Numbered from the stretch's first letter, positions 1-12,874 are shown. The stretch is DNA of 64,000 nt from Chlorophyllum brunneum (GCA_963576785.1 OY756151.1:186001-250000), one strand, 5' to 3'. Numbers and translations: made by a program. Notes: generated by a model not told the origin, from the letters alone.

Positions 1-349
1 AGCCATACGGCGACGGTGCTTTGCCAAGTAAATAGCAAGTCCGCTCAATGTCGTACAGGGTCGTTGTATCACTTGGGACTGAAATCGTTCCCGTAGATGT
101 CGGTGTGAGGGAGCTCCAGGCCGATTCCCGCTTCCTCAGCATCTGAAGTCGCTCCGGGATGGAAAGGTGGCAGTTTGGATTGTCGACGACGCCGGCGACC
201 TTGCATTCAAGTTCATATTGAAGTTGAAGAGACGTCCGGTAGAAATTATGGAAAAAGTGATTGACTGATTGGAGGGCGTATGCGTCCGGGACGTCTAAGT
301 AGAGCAGTATTCTGATGAGAATTTCAGAGGGAAACTGAACAAAGCTCAT
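1..349 (-). CDS. F-box protein, first exon (runs off the window)
   Basis: The minus-strand frame opens with ATG at 349 and stays open to the window edge. It begins MSFVQFPSEILIRILLYLDV, an F-box start (a P-x-E/D-I-L-x-x-I-L-x-x-L-D-V core), and then has a Leu/Tyr-rich region. It is a close paralog of the complete gene at 650-2480, matching it over roughly the first 115 residues, including the phrase CKVAGVVDNP. F-box proteins bridge Skp1/Cul1 ubiquitin ligases to substrates; the C-terminal recogniser is outside the window. The start was chosen because it aligns with the start of the neighbouring paralog. It lies about 300 nt from that gene's stop, in the same orientation, so this is a tandem duplicate. 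Substrate unknown. Confidence 0.8.
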   Translation of the reverse strand, partial: MSFVQFPSEILIRILLYLDVPDAYALQSVNHFFHNFYRTSLQLQYELECKVAGVVDNPNCHLSIPERLQMLRKRESAWSSLTPTSTGTISVPSDTTTLYDIERTCYLLGKAPSPYG

Positions 350-649
350 CGTTCCGGGATGATTTAAGTCTTGTCTCGAATAGATACGTGGGAAACAAAG
401 CCCCAGTTTGCCTTGGCACCGGAAATGGAACACGGTCCACAGCCCACTTGCATCGACGATAGGGTGAAGTATTCGAGCTACCTAATCTCTTAATTCCAAC
501 GTCGCAGGATCCAGGAAATTGGATGGCACAACCATCAGGGACTTGCGATCAATTGTGTCCCCAGAAAAGTGTCCAAATGCCTGGTATACATACTGTACAA
601 GACTGACGTCTAGTAAGTTGTCCAATCAAGAAAAAACTATAGTCAGCGG

Positions 650-2480
650 TTAAACGAGGTGTCTGAGAGTAAAATCCGACAGCGATTGAAATGGAATCAA
701 ACGAAGTATCTTATACTTCCGGTAGACACTCTTGGACCTCATCTCTCCGGGAGCAGTCCACATTTGCATATTAAGGGCCAAAATACAGTACTTCGAAGGA
801 TGTATCAAGATCAAAGTCAAGCTAGAAAATTTCCTTAAGCAACAAAATGACGAGAGCAGGGTAGGACGAACCTTGGTTCCAAATATCAAATCCGACCCTA
901 TAGACGTTTGGTCGTATGGGTATTTGTCAGGGGAGCAAATCTCGATGAATGGCAATTGGCTTATGACCGGTCCTCGAAATACAGGCATGTCGAGCCTGTA
1001 TTCCTTCGCAGGCCTCTTTTCTGGGGTACGACGAACGTTGTACACATTGAAATCCTGGATCACTAAACGGCAAGATTCCATAATATCATCATCATCGTCT
1101 TCGTAGTCATCATCATCAACAACCGAAATTTGGAGACGGCGCTGCCCATTTGTAGCGGTAGTATCAGGTTCGACTTTCTCGACTCCACTCCAGAGTGTGA
1201 TGAGGGGTCCCCAAGCATCCCACTCAATATCTCGAACTGCAGCGATCGTCGGCCAGTCATCTGGGGAAGGTAGGGTGTTTATAATCGAATGCCTGTGCAC
1301 AAGCATCGACGAGAAGTGCCAACCCTTGTCAAAGAAAGTCCATCGGAAAAGGACTACAGCAGTCTCTGGCCGATCTAGGAAAGGAACCGATGATGGTACA
1401 TGTTTCGGGAATAAACCATCTCCAGTTGGATTGGGTGTGCTGCGGCACAGCGTCCAGTTAATTTCGACAGAAGGGTCGCGTAATGGGGGAAGATGTAGAG
1501 TCTGGATAAGCTTGACGGATCCACCGAGAGAGGAGGGGGGGATATAAAATATGTGCAGAGACCACGATTCTTTATCCGGAATTATGACAAGATCACGGTG
1601 GAGAACAACGATACCGAAGTTCGATATGGATATGGGTTCCTTGTCAAGAGATTCAGTGTGACGAACCCTCAGCTCGGTTTGGATTACTCACACACTTGGC
1701 CTTGCCCGATTTCCAGTCAAAAACGTACATTCTCTTGAAATTGTTATGAACTTCGACTGTGAGCACAAGGTTCTCTCCAAAAACCTCCATCGCCATCGCA
1801 ATATTTCCCCCGAAGTCTACGACCTCTTCGCGACAGACAGTGATAGTGGGGTTTTCAGCAAGGGGGTGGTCGTTACCCGTCGAACGCTGAATTAAACGAA
1901 TTTGAAGCTGCAATTCCAGGCAAGGATATCGATAAACGTTCCTATACAACATTAATTTCAAAGCTGCATATTTCATGTCCCTCTGAACTCACTTTGTAAG
2001 AGGGGCAATAAGGTCATGCTCATTAATGCAATCACAAGAATCCACCAGGCCCTCAACTAGAACAGGGCGAAAATTGTCTTTGTTCTGTCCTAGGATTGAC
2101 AGAGACTGTACATCCCCGGGAAGCGCACCATAGCCACAAGGCATTGGTCCTTTGGGAAGTAAATAACAGCTCTCTTCAATGTCCTCTAGCGTCGCCGTAT
2201 CGCTTGGGAGTGAAATGGTTATTTTAGATGTCGGTACGAGGGAACCCCAAGCCAGTTCCCTCTTCTCCAATATATCACGTCGTTCCGCGACGGAAAGGTT
2301 GCACTTTGGATTGTCGACGACGCCAGCGACCTTGCATTCAAGTGCATATTGAAGTTGAAGAGACGTCTGGTAGAGATCATGAAAAAAGCGATTGACTGAT
2401 TGGAGAGCGTAGGAATCCGGGACGTCCAAGTGAAGCAAGATTTTGATGAGAATATCGGAAGGAAACAGAACGAAGTTCAT
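650..2480 (-). CDS. F-box protein, three exons, about 575 aa
   Basis: Exons 2480-1993, 1941-1692 and 1639-650 join in frame through two introns (51 and 52 nt, both with GTGAGT donors and AG acceptors). The protein starts MNFVLFPSDILIKILLHLDV, a clear F-box. It continues into a beta-rich region with the phrase YVFDWKSGKAK, which is typical of basidiomycete F-box proteins whose C-terminal half resembles a propeller or WD-like fold. An Asp-rich tract (DDDDYEDDDDD), encoded by a GAT/GAC repeat near 1085-1125, lies in exon 3. The likely role is substrate recognition in an SCF ubiquitin ligase. A longer upstream ATG in exon 1 exists, but the start used aligns with the tandem paralog at 1-349. Splice sites are inferred, but the frame is kept across all three exons. 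Confidence 0.85.
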
Positions 2481-2919
2481 CTTTTTTTGATGATTTGGCG
2501 TCGTCACAAGCAGAGAGCGCTGGTGAGCTGCGATTTTTACCACCCTCCAGATACCAGTTTATCTTGGCACCCGAATTCGGAATACCCTTGGCAGCTGATA
2601 TTCTCCGACACTTGGTCGTTACGCATTGATTCCGTGCCGAATGCTGTGTTGTGTGATTCGACAACGAGGTAAAGTGGGACAATCTGTCGGCAAATGCAAT
2701 GTCACAGGTACAGACTCTTTAACCCTGCTCTGATGACGAGCCACGACGGAAAAGAAGGAACCTGGGATGAATTGTGTCCAGGGAAAGATGTCTACATGAT
2801 TGATATACATCCAAGGCTGAGTATTAGTAAGTCCTATCAGGAAGAAACAATAGTCCAAGGGTAAATGGGGTATCTAAGAGCAGAATCCGGCGGTGATATA
2901 TGGAACCAAACGATGTATT
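2481..2919. other. intergenic, no gene seen
   Basis: This gap lies between the F-box promoter and the end of the two-TM gene. Short open frames occur on both strands, but none has family motifs or convincing splicing. Confidence 0.5.
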
Positions 2920-3617
2920 TTATAGGTCTGCTGCTTCGGCACATAATCCGCAGCCAATACATTCAAGGCAAGCTGTGAAGTAACAAGGTTATGAACTGGT
3001 GCATTATACCCTTCGAAGAAATGACTTACCAAGACCTCCACAACAAGCGCACACGTAACAAGGACAACACAAAGGATTCTCAAATACACCTTCGAATCCA
3101 AACATTAGCACTTCGGGTTCAGCTATAATGCAATATACAACCACGACCCACCTCGACAACACCAAGCACTAAGCATAATCCCGAGAATCACAACCAGGGC
3201 CAGCCCAACAAAGATAATGATTAAATAGTCTAAACACGAGGCACCGTCAGCATCCTTAGAGAACAATAAAACCACGTCCCACGCACATTTCTTATCAATA
3301 AACACCTCATTGTCACCTTGAGGGTCCTCTGTTGCACGTTTCACTAGTCCTCCTAGCGTGTTTACATCCCAATGGAAGTAGTATGCGCAACCCATAATCA
3401 ATACTAGTAAAACTCCAAAGATCATGAAGAGGAGCCCCCATCGTGACATGCCCCAGCGTCTAGTTGCTCCTCGTTCACAGAATCTTTGATGGTGATTGCA
3501 TGATCTCCGACACGACTCAGAATCTCCCGTCAATAAATGATCTTTTGAACAGTCCTTATAAAGGTCCATGGTATCGATAGGGTATTGTTTCGGTTGTTCC
3601 GTGATGAGCCCTTTCAT
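2920..3617 (-). CDS. small two-TM protein with Cys-rich C-terminal tail
   Basis: Exons 3617-3152, 3089-3030 and 2972-2920 give a 192-aa protein with frame kept; the introns are 62 and 57 nt, the first with a TGCTAATG branch-like site. After a hydrophilic N-terminus with several Cys/His, TM1 is around residues 80-100 (LLFMIFGVLLVLIMGCAYYF) and TM2 around 140-160 (LIIIFVGLALVVILGIMLSA). Splicing then creates a tail starting CCRGVFENPLCCPCYVCACC and ending in further Cys. Membrane-proximal Cys clusters like this are commonly palmitoylated; that is inference here. The function is unknown. The tail is only visible after splicing, because unspliced reading hits a stop soon after TM2. The start could instead be the ATG at 3569. 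Confidence 0.7.
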
Positions 3618-4113
3618 GTCCGTAGTGTATGGTATAGACAGCGTCGCGAAAGAACGTAAAGTGAGGGAACGAGTGGGGAAGAAAGGTAAAATGAATGTAG
3701 GGAAGGAAACGTACAACGGTTATATACATGCAGTACCTTACGTCAGTACTTACTGTGGCGTGGACCACTTGGTTCAGTTGCAATGGACCCCATGCCCGAA
3801 TAGGCCCACCCAGGGTCCCGAGCAACCTGACAATGACTGCGGAGAGTCCATGAGCACAGCTACATCATCAGGGTAGCTCGTAATGAAGTCAAATGAAGGT
3901 CAATTTTGGCCGCACAGAGCCATGGTCTTCACTGCCTACCAACATGGCTATGCAATCCAAAAATATTCTATTCCCTGCGTATGGCAGATTCAAACTCTCA
4001 AATCACGCCCCTGTAACTACTACCACGTCTTCATGTCAGATATGCTTCAACCCTATTATGTAGTATATGATCCTCTGATGATCACAGGGTACACCGCTAT
4101 ACATCTATCAGCG
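3618..4113. other. intergenic, no gene seen
   Basis: Spacer between the two-TM gene and the end of the first histidine-phosphatase gene. No recognisable coding or RNA feature. Confidence 0.5.
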
Positions 4114-5329
4114 TCAGGAGATAATCGAGTAACCGCTCTGACCTCCTGTTGGTAACGATGTCTTGGGGCATCCTAACACAGACAAGAAAGAGTTGATGAG
4201 TCCTCCATGAAGCGTACAGCACGCATCTATGAGATATCCATTTCAGTGCCCTGTTCACGTTCTAACGACAACACAGAGCTCACAAGTGACAGGAGGCTCC
4301 TCGTCGAAGATCATATCAAGGACCGATTTCGCCCTTGCCGCCATTGCCTCCTTTGGTTCTCTAACGTCTGGCACCCAAAGCTCATCTTCCTCAGTAAAGC
4401 TATCCTCAACCTGCAGTTTCGGAAACTGTGCTTCGATCCAACTTCTTGAACGCCTTTTGTCATAAGTATAGACCCCATTTCCCTCTCTGCAGTTCTACGA
4501 ACGTTCCATGAACGCGCTCATCCAATCTCCGCCAAGAAGAATCACACACCTCTACAACGAGGATGGGCGTTTGAGTTTGTCCATTCGTTAACCAATCGAA
4601 TGCAATATCGCATGTCCTAAGCGCTCGCGTGAGAGGACTCGTGTAAATCTTATCTGGGAGAGGGATCCCGAAAGGCCGTTCTTTTTCCCACTCTTTTTTA
4701 ATATGCAGTGCTTGAGCCACTCCAATTGGGGTGAGGTCGGAGTCCGCTATTAAAAATGCGGGTGAGCAAACCCGAAAGCTGTAGAAGAAGTGAATCGAGC
4801 GGAACGCTTACGCCCCCAGGTGATTTCATCGTCCCCGTTCGTCCGCCCCCAGTGACTGTACACCAGAGTCAGCAACATGTTATAACAAATACTATCTTGA
4901 ACTCACCTTTTCCACTCTTGTGTGGCGTACTTGCCTTTACCCACGTTATCTGAGCGAAGGCTTGCAATGAACATCCAATCGATGGTCAGGGCATTGGATG
5001 CATACGATAGCTCTGGCCGTGTCTGCAAAAGAACACCAGCTTGAACGACTCCCCAGGTTTTGCATGAGCATTGAGATCTTGAAGTCGTTTCCTAAGATTT
5101 AGCCATCTTTGAGGCGAACCATCGATAAGTCCGAAATGCTGCTGAATCTGGTGGGGATGGTAAGTACCCCCCTTCTTCAGAACTCGGGTTCGTATTACTG
5201 GGTGTTTCTGGGGTGGCACGTCCTGAATGAAGAACCCTTCGATTGTCTAAAGAATTATCAGAAAATTTATCAAGAATATGAAAAGAAACACGGAACCTCG
5301 TAATTTCTTTCCCGTGTGGGTTCATTCAT
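4114..5329 (-). CDS. histidine phosphatase superfamily protein (phosphoglycerate-mutase-like), copy A
   Basis: A multi-exon gene. Exon 1 begins MNEPTRERNYE at 5329 and splices to TIEGFFIQD..., then to the phosphatase core KLVFFCRHGQ (4986-5230) with the catalytic RHG histidine. Later exons encode GKGKYATQEW, HWGRTNGDDEITWG, the substrate-side block YTSPLTRALRT (about 4620-4650) and EEDELW. The last exon (about 4240-4114) carries the second histidine in LHGGLINS and ends TGGQSGYSIIS, stop at 4116-4114. All core blocks of the fold are present in order. It resembles the fungal cytosolic PGM-like proteins of about 300 aa that act on small phosphorylated substrates; the actual substrate is unknown. 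It is a tandem paralog of the gene at 5553-6883. Some intron borders, notably the GTTCCG donor after exon 1, are non-consensus. Confidence 0.75.
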
Positions 5330-5552
5330 GGACGAGATGGTCATCGCCAAACCCAGGGACACGCAAAGCAGTGTGATGTTCGCTCGGCCGAGATCAGATC
5401 CAGATGACGTCATATTATTGTACACATCACATGTTGTTCGGCATCGACGAGCGCCTGGTCCAACAACAAAATGTCCCCGAAGAAAAGATATCACAGAATA
5501 AATCCCTACCAACGCTAAGTGAAATCCATACCAAGAACACTTTCTCGCCCAT

Positions 5553-6883
5553 CTATTTCTTCTGACATTTGATCACGACAGGAAGAATACCTTGTTACGA
5601 CATCAATAAACATGAAACACCCAATCGTAATATTGCCGCATACCTCCAGTGGAGAGCCCAAAATGGGGTCGACCAATGGCTTGAAGGAATCCGTTTATGA
5701 TACCACCATGCGCGGTAACAGAGATATCTATAAAATAGCATTAGAGAAATGCGAGAAAAGACTTGGAATCCCACATACAGGTCGAGGATGTGTCCTTCTC
5801 AAAGATATAATCCAGCACCTTGCGAGCGCGTTCAGCCACCTGAGCTTTCGTTTCTCTAAACTCCGGATCCCACAACTCATCCTCCTCAGCGAATCCTTCT
5901 TCAAACTCGAAACTCGGGAATCTTTCATGGATATATGAACACGTCCTGCGCTTATCACAGGTGTGGACTCCATTTTCTTCACGACAGTTCTAATAGCTGT
6001 CAGAAATATAAAGACCTGTGGAACAATGGAGCTACTCACTTCCACAATGACGACACTCCGCTTGTCCTTGACATCACCCAGAACAATCCCTTCAAAGGTA
6101 ACCTTCAGGGTATCCATGGCCCTTGTCAAAGGACTCGAATACAACACATCGGGAAGCGTAATCCTGAATGGTAGTTCCGCCTCCCACCCACGTTTCGCCT
6201 CAATTGCCTGGTTGATCCCAATCGGCGTGAGTTCCGGATCCGCTATTTGAATGTCCAACCACCAAACACTCATTCAACTGCAAAGTCCCGGCGCAAAGAA
6301 AGTGAGAGTCAAGAACTACTCACGTCCCCAAGTCATCTCGTCATCCCCATATCTTTTACTAATCTCACTGCAAACATTCCTTATCAGTACAAACACTCTT
6401 CTTGCTTTGATTTGACATACGCATCCCAAGCTTTCGTTCCATACTTGACCTCCGCCACATTATCTACCAGAGGATTCAGGGCGTGCATGGAACCAAACCC
6501 AATGAAAGGTACGTACGCCATCCTTGTCCATGTCTACCAAAAAAGAACACTTTAACATCCCCATTCTCACTCTTCGCCAGCTCCTTCAACTCCATAATAC
6601 TCTCTCGGAACTTATCCCACCGTTCCGCCGAATCATCCAAAAGACCCAACCTCGGCGGGATCTAGCAAAAATTGCAATCAGCCAACCCCAAGCCAACAAA
6701 AGCCCAAACCCTTACCGCAGGTAAAGTCAATGACCTATGATTCTCTGTATCATGTGCAAAAAATCCAGGGACTGCCTAAATGATCATTAAACATCACAAT
6801 CTCGCTTGTAAACGACAAAAAAGCTATGGTCAAGAACCGAAAAAGCAATCAACGCGCACCTGATAACGACAAGCGGGGGACAT
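5553..6883 (-). CDS. histidine phosphatase superfamily protein (phosphoglycerate-mutase-like), copy B
   Basis: Exon 1 (MSPACRYQ, ATG at 6883) splices in phase 0 to AVPGFFAHDTENHRS, then to PPRLGLLDD... and VKVFFFGRHGQGW with the catalytic RHG. Further blocks are DPELTPIGINQAI, YSSPLTRAMDT (about 6130-6160), EEDELW and, after an intron near 5745, TAHGGIINGFL with the second catalytic histidine. A last intron yields the end TGGILPVVIKCQKK, stop at 5555-5553. All catalytic landmarks are intact. Arrangement and blocks match copy A immediately downstream, but identity is moderate, so the duplication is not recent. Substrate unknown. Confidence 0.78.
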
Positions 6884-7667
6884 AACTAATTTCCACGCCT
6901 CACCCGCTTATCGTCTCTTGTAAATTAATCGACAACGACCCTATCTTCAAAGCTCGATAGCTCGGAGAACCACACTTGTGATGATCGCAAGAACCGAAAG
7001 GCAAGATAAGCTTCACGTGAGATAACCTACTCCAACACACGTGTTGAGCGCTCAAAATCAGGACACTGCAAGTGCATTGAATATACAAGAAATACCGGGC
7101 ATAGTGTATACACATGGAATCAACGCTGCATTAAACCAATCCATCAACGAAACAACAAAAACTCCCTATAAAACACACGGGACCCCGGACCATCTGGGTG
7201 GGTAGGGCGGGTATATATTCATACACTATAGAAACACGAAACAAATCAAGAGAAAGAGGGGATAACAAGTGCAGAAACTGATAGATGGTGAAACCAACGG
7301 AAATTATCATGGCATCGAGCAAATTTAAGAAAGTACGCATAAGAGGAGGGGGTGGCATCTTCATCGTCTAGTGAAGAAACATGGGGCGTGAATATCGTCA
7401 TATCAAGAAAAATCCAGGATCCAAAGGAGGGAGGTGGTATTACGAACACAAATAAGTGTAAGTGGGAAAAGAGTCAACGGCTATCCAGGACCAAACCAGC
7501 GAACACAACGAAATGGGGGTGGTGGAAGGGGGGAGGTGTTCAAAAAGGGAAACGAAGCCGGCCCGCCAGGATCGAAAACCAAAGGAGAGCCAAACACCAT
7601 GAAAAACCACCTCAAAAAAAAAACCCATTTCTCTCGCACAAAAACCGAACAGGCCGCACTCTCACCT
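6884..7667. other. intergenic between converging 3'/5' ends, no gene seen
   Basis: This lies between the histidine-phosphatase B start and the end of the histidine kinase. Several short open frames on both strands overlap one another without motifs. Confidence 0.5.
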
Positions 7668-10600
7668 TCACGAATAATGCGGTAAATTCGCAATGGCAGG
7701 CGCACGTCGAAGCAGGAAATGACTCTTCCCAACCCGATCACCCGCAAGCTTATTAATCGCATTCAACAAATCTCCTCTTCTCAGCGGTTCTATCATCCAA
7801 AAGTATTCAGTAAAGACGATGATAATGCAAAGGAGGAGTTACGCACTGGTAATATGATCATCCATACCAGCTTGCAAACACCTCTCCCGATCACCAATCA
7901 TAGCATGAGCCGTAAGCGCAATAATCGGAATCGGATTCAACCCTTTATGCATCTCATACGACCTAATCAACTCTGTCGCTTCCATTCCACCCATAAACGG
8001 CATCGACACATCCATCTACACATCCATCAACCCTCAACTCCCAAATCCCAAAAAACCACTCACAAGAATAATATCAAACGGTTTCCCTTGCGCAACCCTC
8101 GCCTTAAACGCATCCACCGCCAAACTCCCATTCTCCGCAATCTCAACCGTATGTCCATACTTTTCCAAAATCTTCACCGCAAGTTTCTGATTCACAAGAT
8201 TATCTTCCGCAAGGAGAATATCAAACGTCACATCATTCGGAGCAGAGACTGGTGAGACGGTGTTGGATTCGAGAGCGGTTATGAGTGCTGATGCGAGATC
8301 TTGTGCTGTGACGGGTGTTGTGACTTGTGATGAAATGCTATTGTCCAAACACCATTTCACTGTAAAACGAAAAGTTAATAATCGGGTAGGCAAGGAAGAG
8401 AGGGAGAGACGTACGATTCAAGCGAGGCATCTTGGGTGCGAGTAGTACAATCGGTATATACCTCAAATGCTCCAACTCCCTCACACTCTCCGTCTACAAA
8501 AAAGCATCATAAACACCACCACCAAAAAAAAAAAAAAAAAAAAAAACACCAAGAACCACTCACCGTATTCAAAGTATCAACAACAATCGTATCCACATGC
8601 GGACACTTATCCTTATCCACCACTTCCCCAACCGAATGAACAACATGCGGCCTCAACCCCAACTCCTTCATCCTCTCCACCACATCCGTCGTATCCCTCA
8701 ACGTATCCACAAACAAAATCGTCCTCTTCGAAAACGACGCCATCTTCGCCAAAGTAGCTTCCATCGTCGAATACGATATTTGCGATGAAATCGTAAAGAA
8801 AAACTTTGATCCTTTCGACACTTCTGATTCCACCCACATATTGCCTTGCATAAGTCCAACTAGACGTTTGGAAATAGATAATCCAAGACCTGTTCCTCCA
8901 TATTCCTATAGGAACACGTAGTTGGTTAATTAGTTTATCTCAATTGGAGAGAACACGCACCCTGGTAGTAGATCCATCCGCTTGACAAAACGTATCAAAA
9001 ATCATCGTCAACTTATCCTTCGCAATCCCAATCCCCGTATCCATAACCGCAAACTCAACCGTCACCATCTGATCATCCAAACTCAACAACCTACAACTCA
9101 ACGCCACATGCCCCTTCCTCGTCACCTTACTCGGCGTAAACTTGATCGCATTCCCCACAAGATTAGTTATAACCTGCCTCAACCTCAACGAATCTCCAAT
9201 AAGTTGATCAGGAATATCCGCTTCAATCTCATATGTCAAATCTAGATTGTTTTGCGAAGCGCGTACGACGAGTGTTTTCAGAATCCCAAAAACGGTTTGT
9301 CGCAGCGAGTAAGTCACTGCTTCCATTGTCATTCTCCCAGCCTCAACTAGAAAACATCGTTAATAAACCCAGAGCACAAAAAAAAAAGAGGACACATACT
9401 TTTGGAAATATCCAAAATATCATCAATAATCAACAACAAACTCCTCGCAAGCGAATGCACAAGCAACAAACTCTCCCTCTGCGACCTATTCAAATCACTA
9501 TCCAACGTCAACTCCGTCATCCCAATAATCCCATTCATAGGCGTCCTAATCTCATGCGACATATTCGCCAAAAACTCCGATTTCGACCGATTAGCAAGTT
9601 CCGCCGCCTCCCTCGCCGCTGTATTTTTTTGAATCGAATCACGAAGGTTGAACACCATTTGATTGATTTGCGTTTTGAGTGAATCCATTTCACCGGATGC
9701 TTCGACTGTGATGAATCGTGTGAAATCGCCATCCATGGCCGCTGCTGAGATTTGTGCGAAACCCCGGACTTGGGTGGTTAGATTTCCTGCCATGGTGTTT
9801 ACGCTCAACCTATAAAGATGCGTAAGTTATAACATATGGGAGAGGGATGGGGAAGATAGACATACGTAATCTCTTGCCAAATCCCTTGCACATTCCCAAC
9901 TTCAGCTTGCACACCCAACTTACCCTCCGTCCCAACCTCCCTCGCAACCTTCTTCACCTCCGCCGCAAATATCGCAAGTTGATCAATCATATCGTTAATC
10001 GTATTAACGAGATTCAACATCTCTCCCGAAACCGATACACCTCGAATCTTTTGCGTCAAATCACCTCTTGCCACAGCCGTCTACACAGCACCATAAGCCA
10101 ACATCAAAGTAAACGCAAACGAAAGAAGACTCACGGTAGCAACAGCAATAGTCCTAACCTGCAACGTCAAATTATTCGCCATCACATTCACATTATCCGT
10201 CAAATCCTTCCAAGTCCCACCAACACCCGTAACCCTCGCCTGTCCACCCAACCTTCCCTCAGTCCCAACCTCCCTCGCAACCCTCGTAACCTCATCCGCA
10301 AACACACTCAACGACTCCGTCATCCCATTAACCGTCTCTTTCAATTCTAAAATCTCACCCCGTACATCCACTTCGATCTTTTTTGTGAGATCTCCACCTG
10401 CTACTGCTTTTGTTACTTGAGCGATTGAACGGACTTGATTGGTTAGATTCATAGCCATCAAATTGACGTTATCTGTCAAGACCTAGGACAGTTGTTAGTT
10501 TATTTTTTTAATTTTTTTACGAGAACGAAGAACGAAGAACGAAACGCACTTTCCACATCCCCTGAACATCCGGTACAAAAGCCTGTCCACCCAAAATCCC

Positions 10601-12874
10601 CTCAGTCCCAACCTCCAAACTAACCCTCGTAACCTCATTCGCAAGCGTACTCAACTGCGCCACCATCGAATTCACCGTCAACTTCAAATCCAACATCTCC
10701 CCTTGCACATCCACATTCACTTGTTTACTCAAATCTCCCAATGCCACTGCTTTCGTCACTTCGGATATAGAACGTACTTGATCTGTCAAATTCGATGCCA
10801 TTTTCTGCGTTTTATGTTATTAAAATGAATTTTGTGAGATGGAAAAGAACGTACGTTGACGTTTCTAGTCAAATCAGCCCAAGTCCCTTGAACACCTTCA
10901 ACTCTCGCCTGACCCCCCAAAATCCCCTGCGTCCCAACCTCCAACGCAACTCTCGTAACCTCCGAAGCAAAAGCCGAAAGTTGATCAACCATACTATTCA
11001 CCGTACTCTTCAAAGTAGACATCTCCCCCTCTACTTGAATTTCAATCTTTTGTGTCAAATCTCCTCTTGCGACAGCAGTTGTCACGACAGCGATAGATCG
11101 TACTTGATCTGTGAGACTTGAACACATACGATTTACGTTTCGAACGAGTTCGAACCAGACACCTTCGACGTCTGGTACGTGTGCTTGACCGCCTAGTTTT
11201 CCTTGGGATCCGACTTCTAATGTGACTCGGGTTACTTCTGCTGCTAGTGCTCGTAGTCTGGGATAGGGTAAGTGATAGTTTTGATAAATAGAGGCAAACG
11301 CACCTGACGACCATTCCATTGACGGTATTCTTCAAATCAAGTATCTCGCCTCTCGCATCAACCTCGATCTGTTTACTCAAATCTCCCAACGCAACCGCCT
11401 TTGTCACTTTTGCGATACTCCTAACCTGCGAAGTCAAATTCGCGGCCAACTTGTTAACCACACCCGTCAACTCTCTCCAAGTGCCCTCAACATCCAACAC
11501 CAACGCCTGTCCACCCAATTTACCCTCCGTACCGACTTCTTGACTAACCCTGGTAACTTCCTTCGCAAATTGTCCCAATTTATCAACCATGGTGTTGATG
11601 ACGTCTTTTAATTGAACCATCACGACACCTTGAACGGGTACAGTGATTTTTTGTGACAAATCACCACGAGCGACAGCGTTACAAACTCTAGCGACATCTT
11701 GAACTTGTGCTTTGAGTAGTTTGAGTTCTTCAACCGCTGACATTCCAGATTCGAATGCGGCGTGCGCTAGAGGACCCATTGAGGGTACGATCATAGGTGA
11801 AGATCCGTTCGAGTTGATTCCGTTTGCATCACCACCATCTCCTGCATTACCACCGTTCGGGTTTCCTGTTGCGGTCGTTGTACCGGTGCTAGCGCCGGTG
11901 GGGCCACTAGCACCCATGGGGCCCATTAACCCCACACCATACGCATTAGGATTGATCAAACCGTATCCGGCATAGAGTGGCAATACCATTGAGTCTGGGA
12001 TAGTTTTACCACAAGCGGGACAGAATGCGTGAGCGGTAGGCGGAGCTGACGTTGATCCGTTTGAACTATTGTTACTGGCGATGGTTTGTGCATGGGCTAC
12101 GGTTGTGGGTTGAAGATTTGTGTAGAGTTGATCGGAGGGGAATGTGGATGGGAGTGAACCGAGGGAAAGAGCAGGACGGGTTGGTGTTGAGTTACGTTCT
12201 CGTTCTCGTTCTTTGCTGATGACGGTTGTTGCTGGGGATGGTTTGGTTGTTGAGGATGAAGATTTAGATTCTCGTTCGCCTTTGGATGACGATGATGCTG
12301 ATATGGTTGTTGATGTCGATGATGAGGAAGTGGGTTTTGCTGTTGTTGTAGAGGTAGAAGTGGCGGTGGCGGTGGAAGTAGTGGTGTCCTTTGCGGCTCC
12401 GAATGGCGTAAAGGTATGGTCGACGACAAAAAGTTCGTTGATATTATTCATCGCCTTTGCTTCCTGCGGCTGGCTCTGGCTCTGGGGCTGCCACACACCC
12501 AATCCCAGACTATTCACGTTGGGGAAATATCCTCCTCCGGCACCCGCATACCCATAATCAAAGTCGTTCATATCCAGGGGTGGAACAGCCTCTGGAAACC
12601 TGATCATCTTTGCAGTCTCGATTTCTGGGTCGAGGGGTGGACAGAGATCAGGATATTCCTTGCGAATCCTCTCAACCTCGTCCTCGGCATCCCAGAGCCT
12701 CCGACCGAGAGCAACTATGGCGCGAATAATCGCATCAGTCTGCCATGTACGGGTGCCATACCAGACAGGAGGAGGAGCAGACTTTGTGCCGAGCTCGTAG
12801 ACAGAGAGGAGGAGGATGATGTGACGCAGAAAGGGATCGCCGTCCTGGAGCAGGGGAAGGGTGGAGGAGGTCAT
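7668..12874 (-). CDS. nik1: group III hybrid histidine kinase (Nik1/Os-1 type)
   Basis: The start is [10 protein letters not shown] at 12874; an upstream in-frame ATG at 12931 is less likely. After a Ser/Thr-rich linker come seven HAMP-type repeats, each with a GDL/GDF block: [54 protein letters not shown] and GDFTRFITV (about 11660 down to 9690). The kinase core follows: H-box [15 protein letters not shown] (about 9560), N-box [17 protein letters not shown] (about 9170) and G1 DTGIGIA (about 9030). The C-terminal receiver has [12 protein letters not shown] (about 8200) and, after an intron, [19 protein letters not shown] and the end [18 protein letters not shown]..., stop at 7670-7668. There are about ten exons; one intron near 8526-8546 contains a T23 run. 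In other fungi such kinases lack membrane segments, feed the HOG pathway, and are the target of phenylpyrrole and dicarboximide fungicides. Confidence 0.92.
8524..8546. repeat. A/T homopolymer tract inside a kinase intron
   Basis: An uninterrupted run of A on the plus strand (T on the sense strand) just inside the intron after the VVDTLNT coding block of the histidine kinase. It acts as the pyrimidine tract of that intron and is likely length-polymorphic. Confidence 0.8.

Noticed and set aside
1083..1127. ATC/GAT trinucleotide repeat as a microsatellite locus
   Set aside because: It encodes the Asp-rich tract of the F-box protein and needs no separate explanation.
8436..9682. Long plus-strand open frames opposite the histidine kinase
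   Set aside because: They are low-complexity mirror frames (His/Pro/Arg/Asn-rich) of the kinase coding strand, with no motifs of their own.
11712..12557. Plus-strand frames opposite the Ser/Thr-rich linker of the kinase
   Set aside because: Antisense of a low-complexity coding region; the kinase frame explains the sequence.
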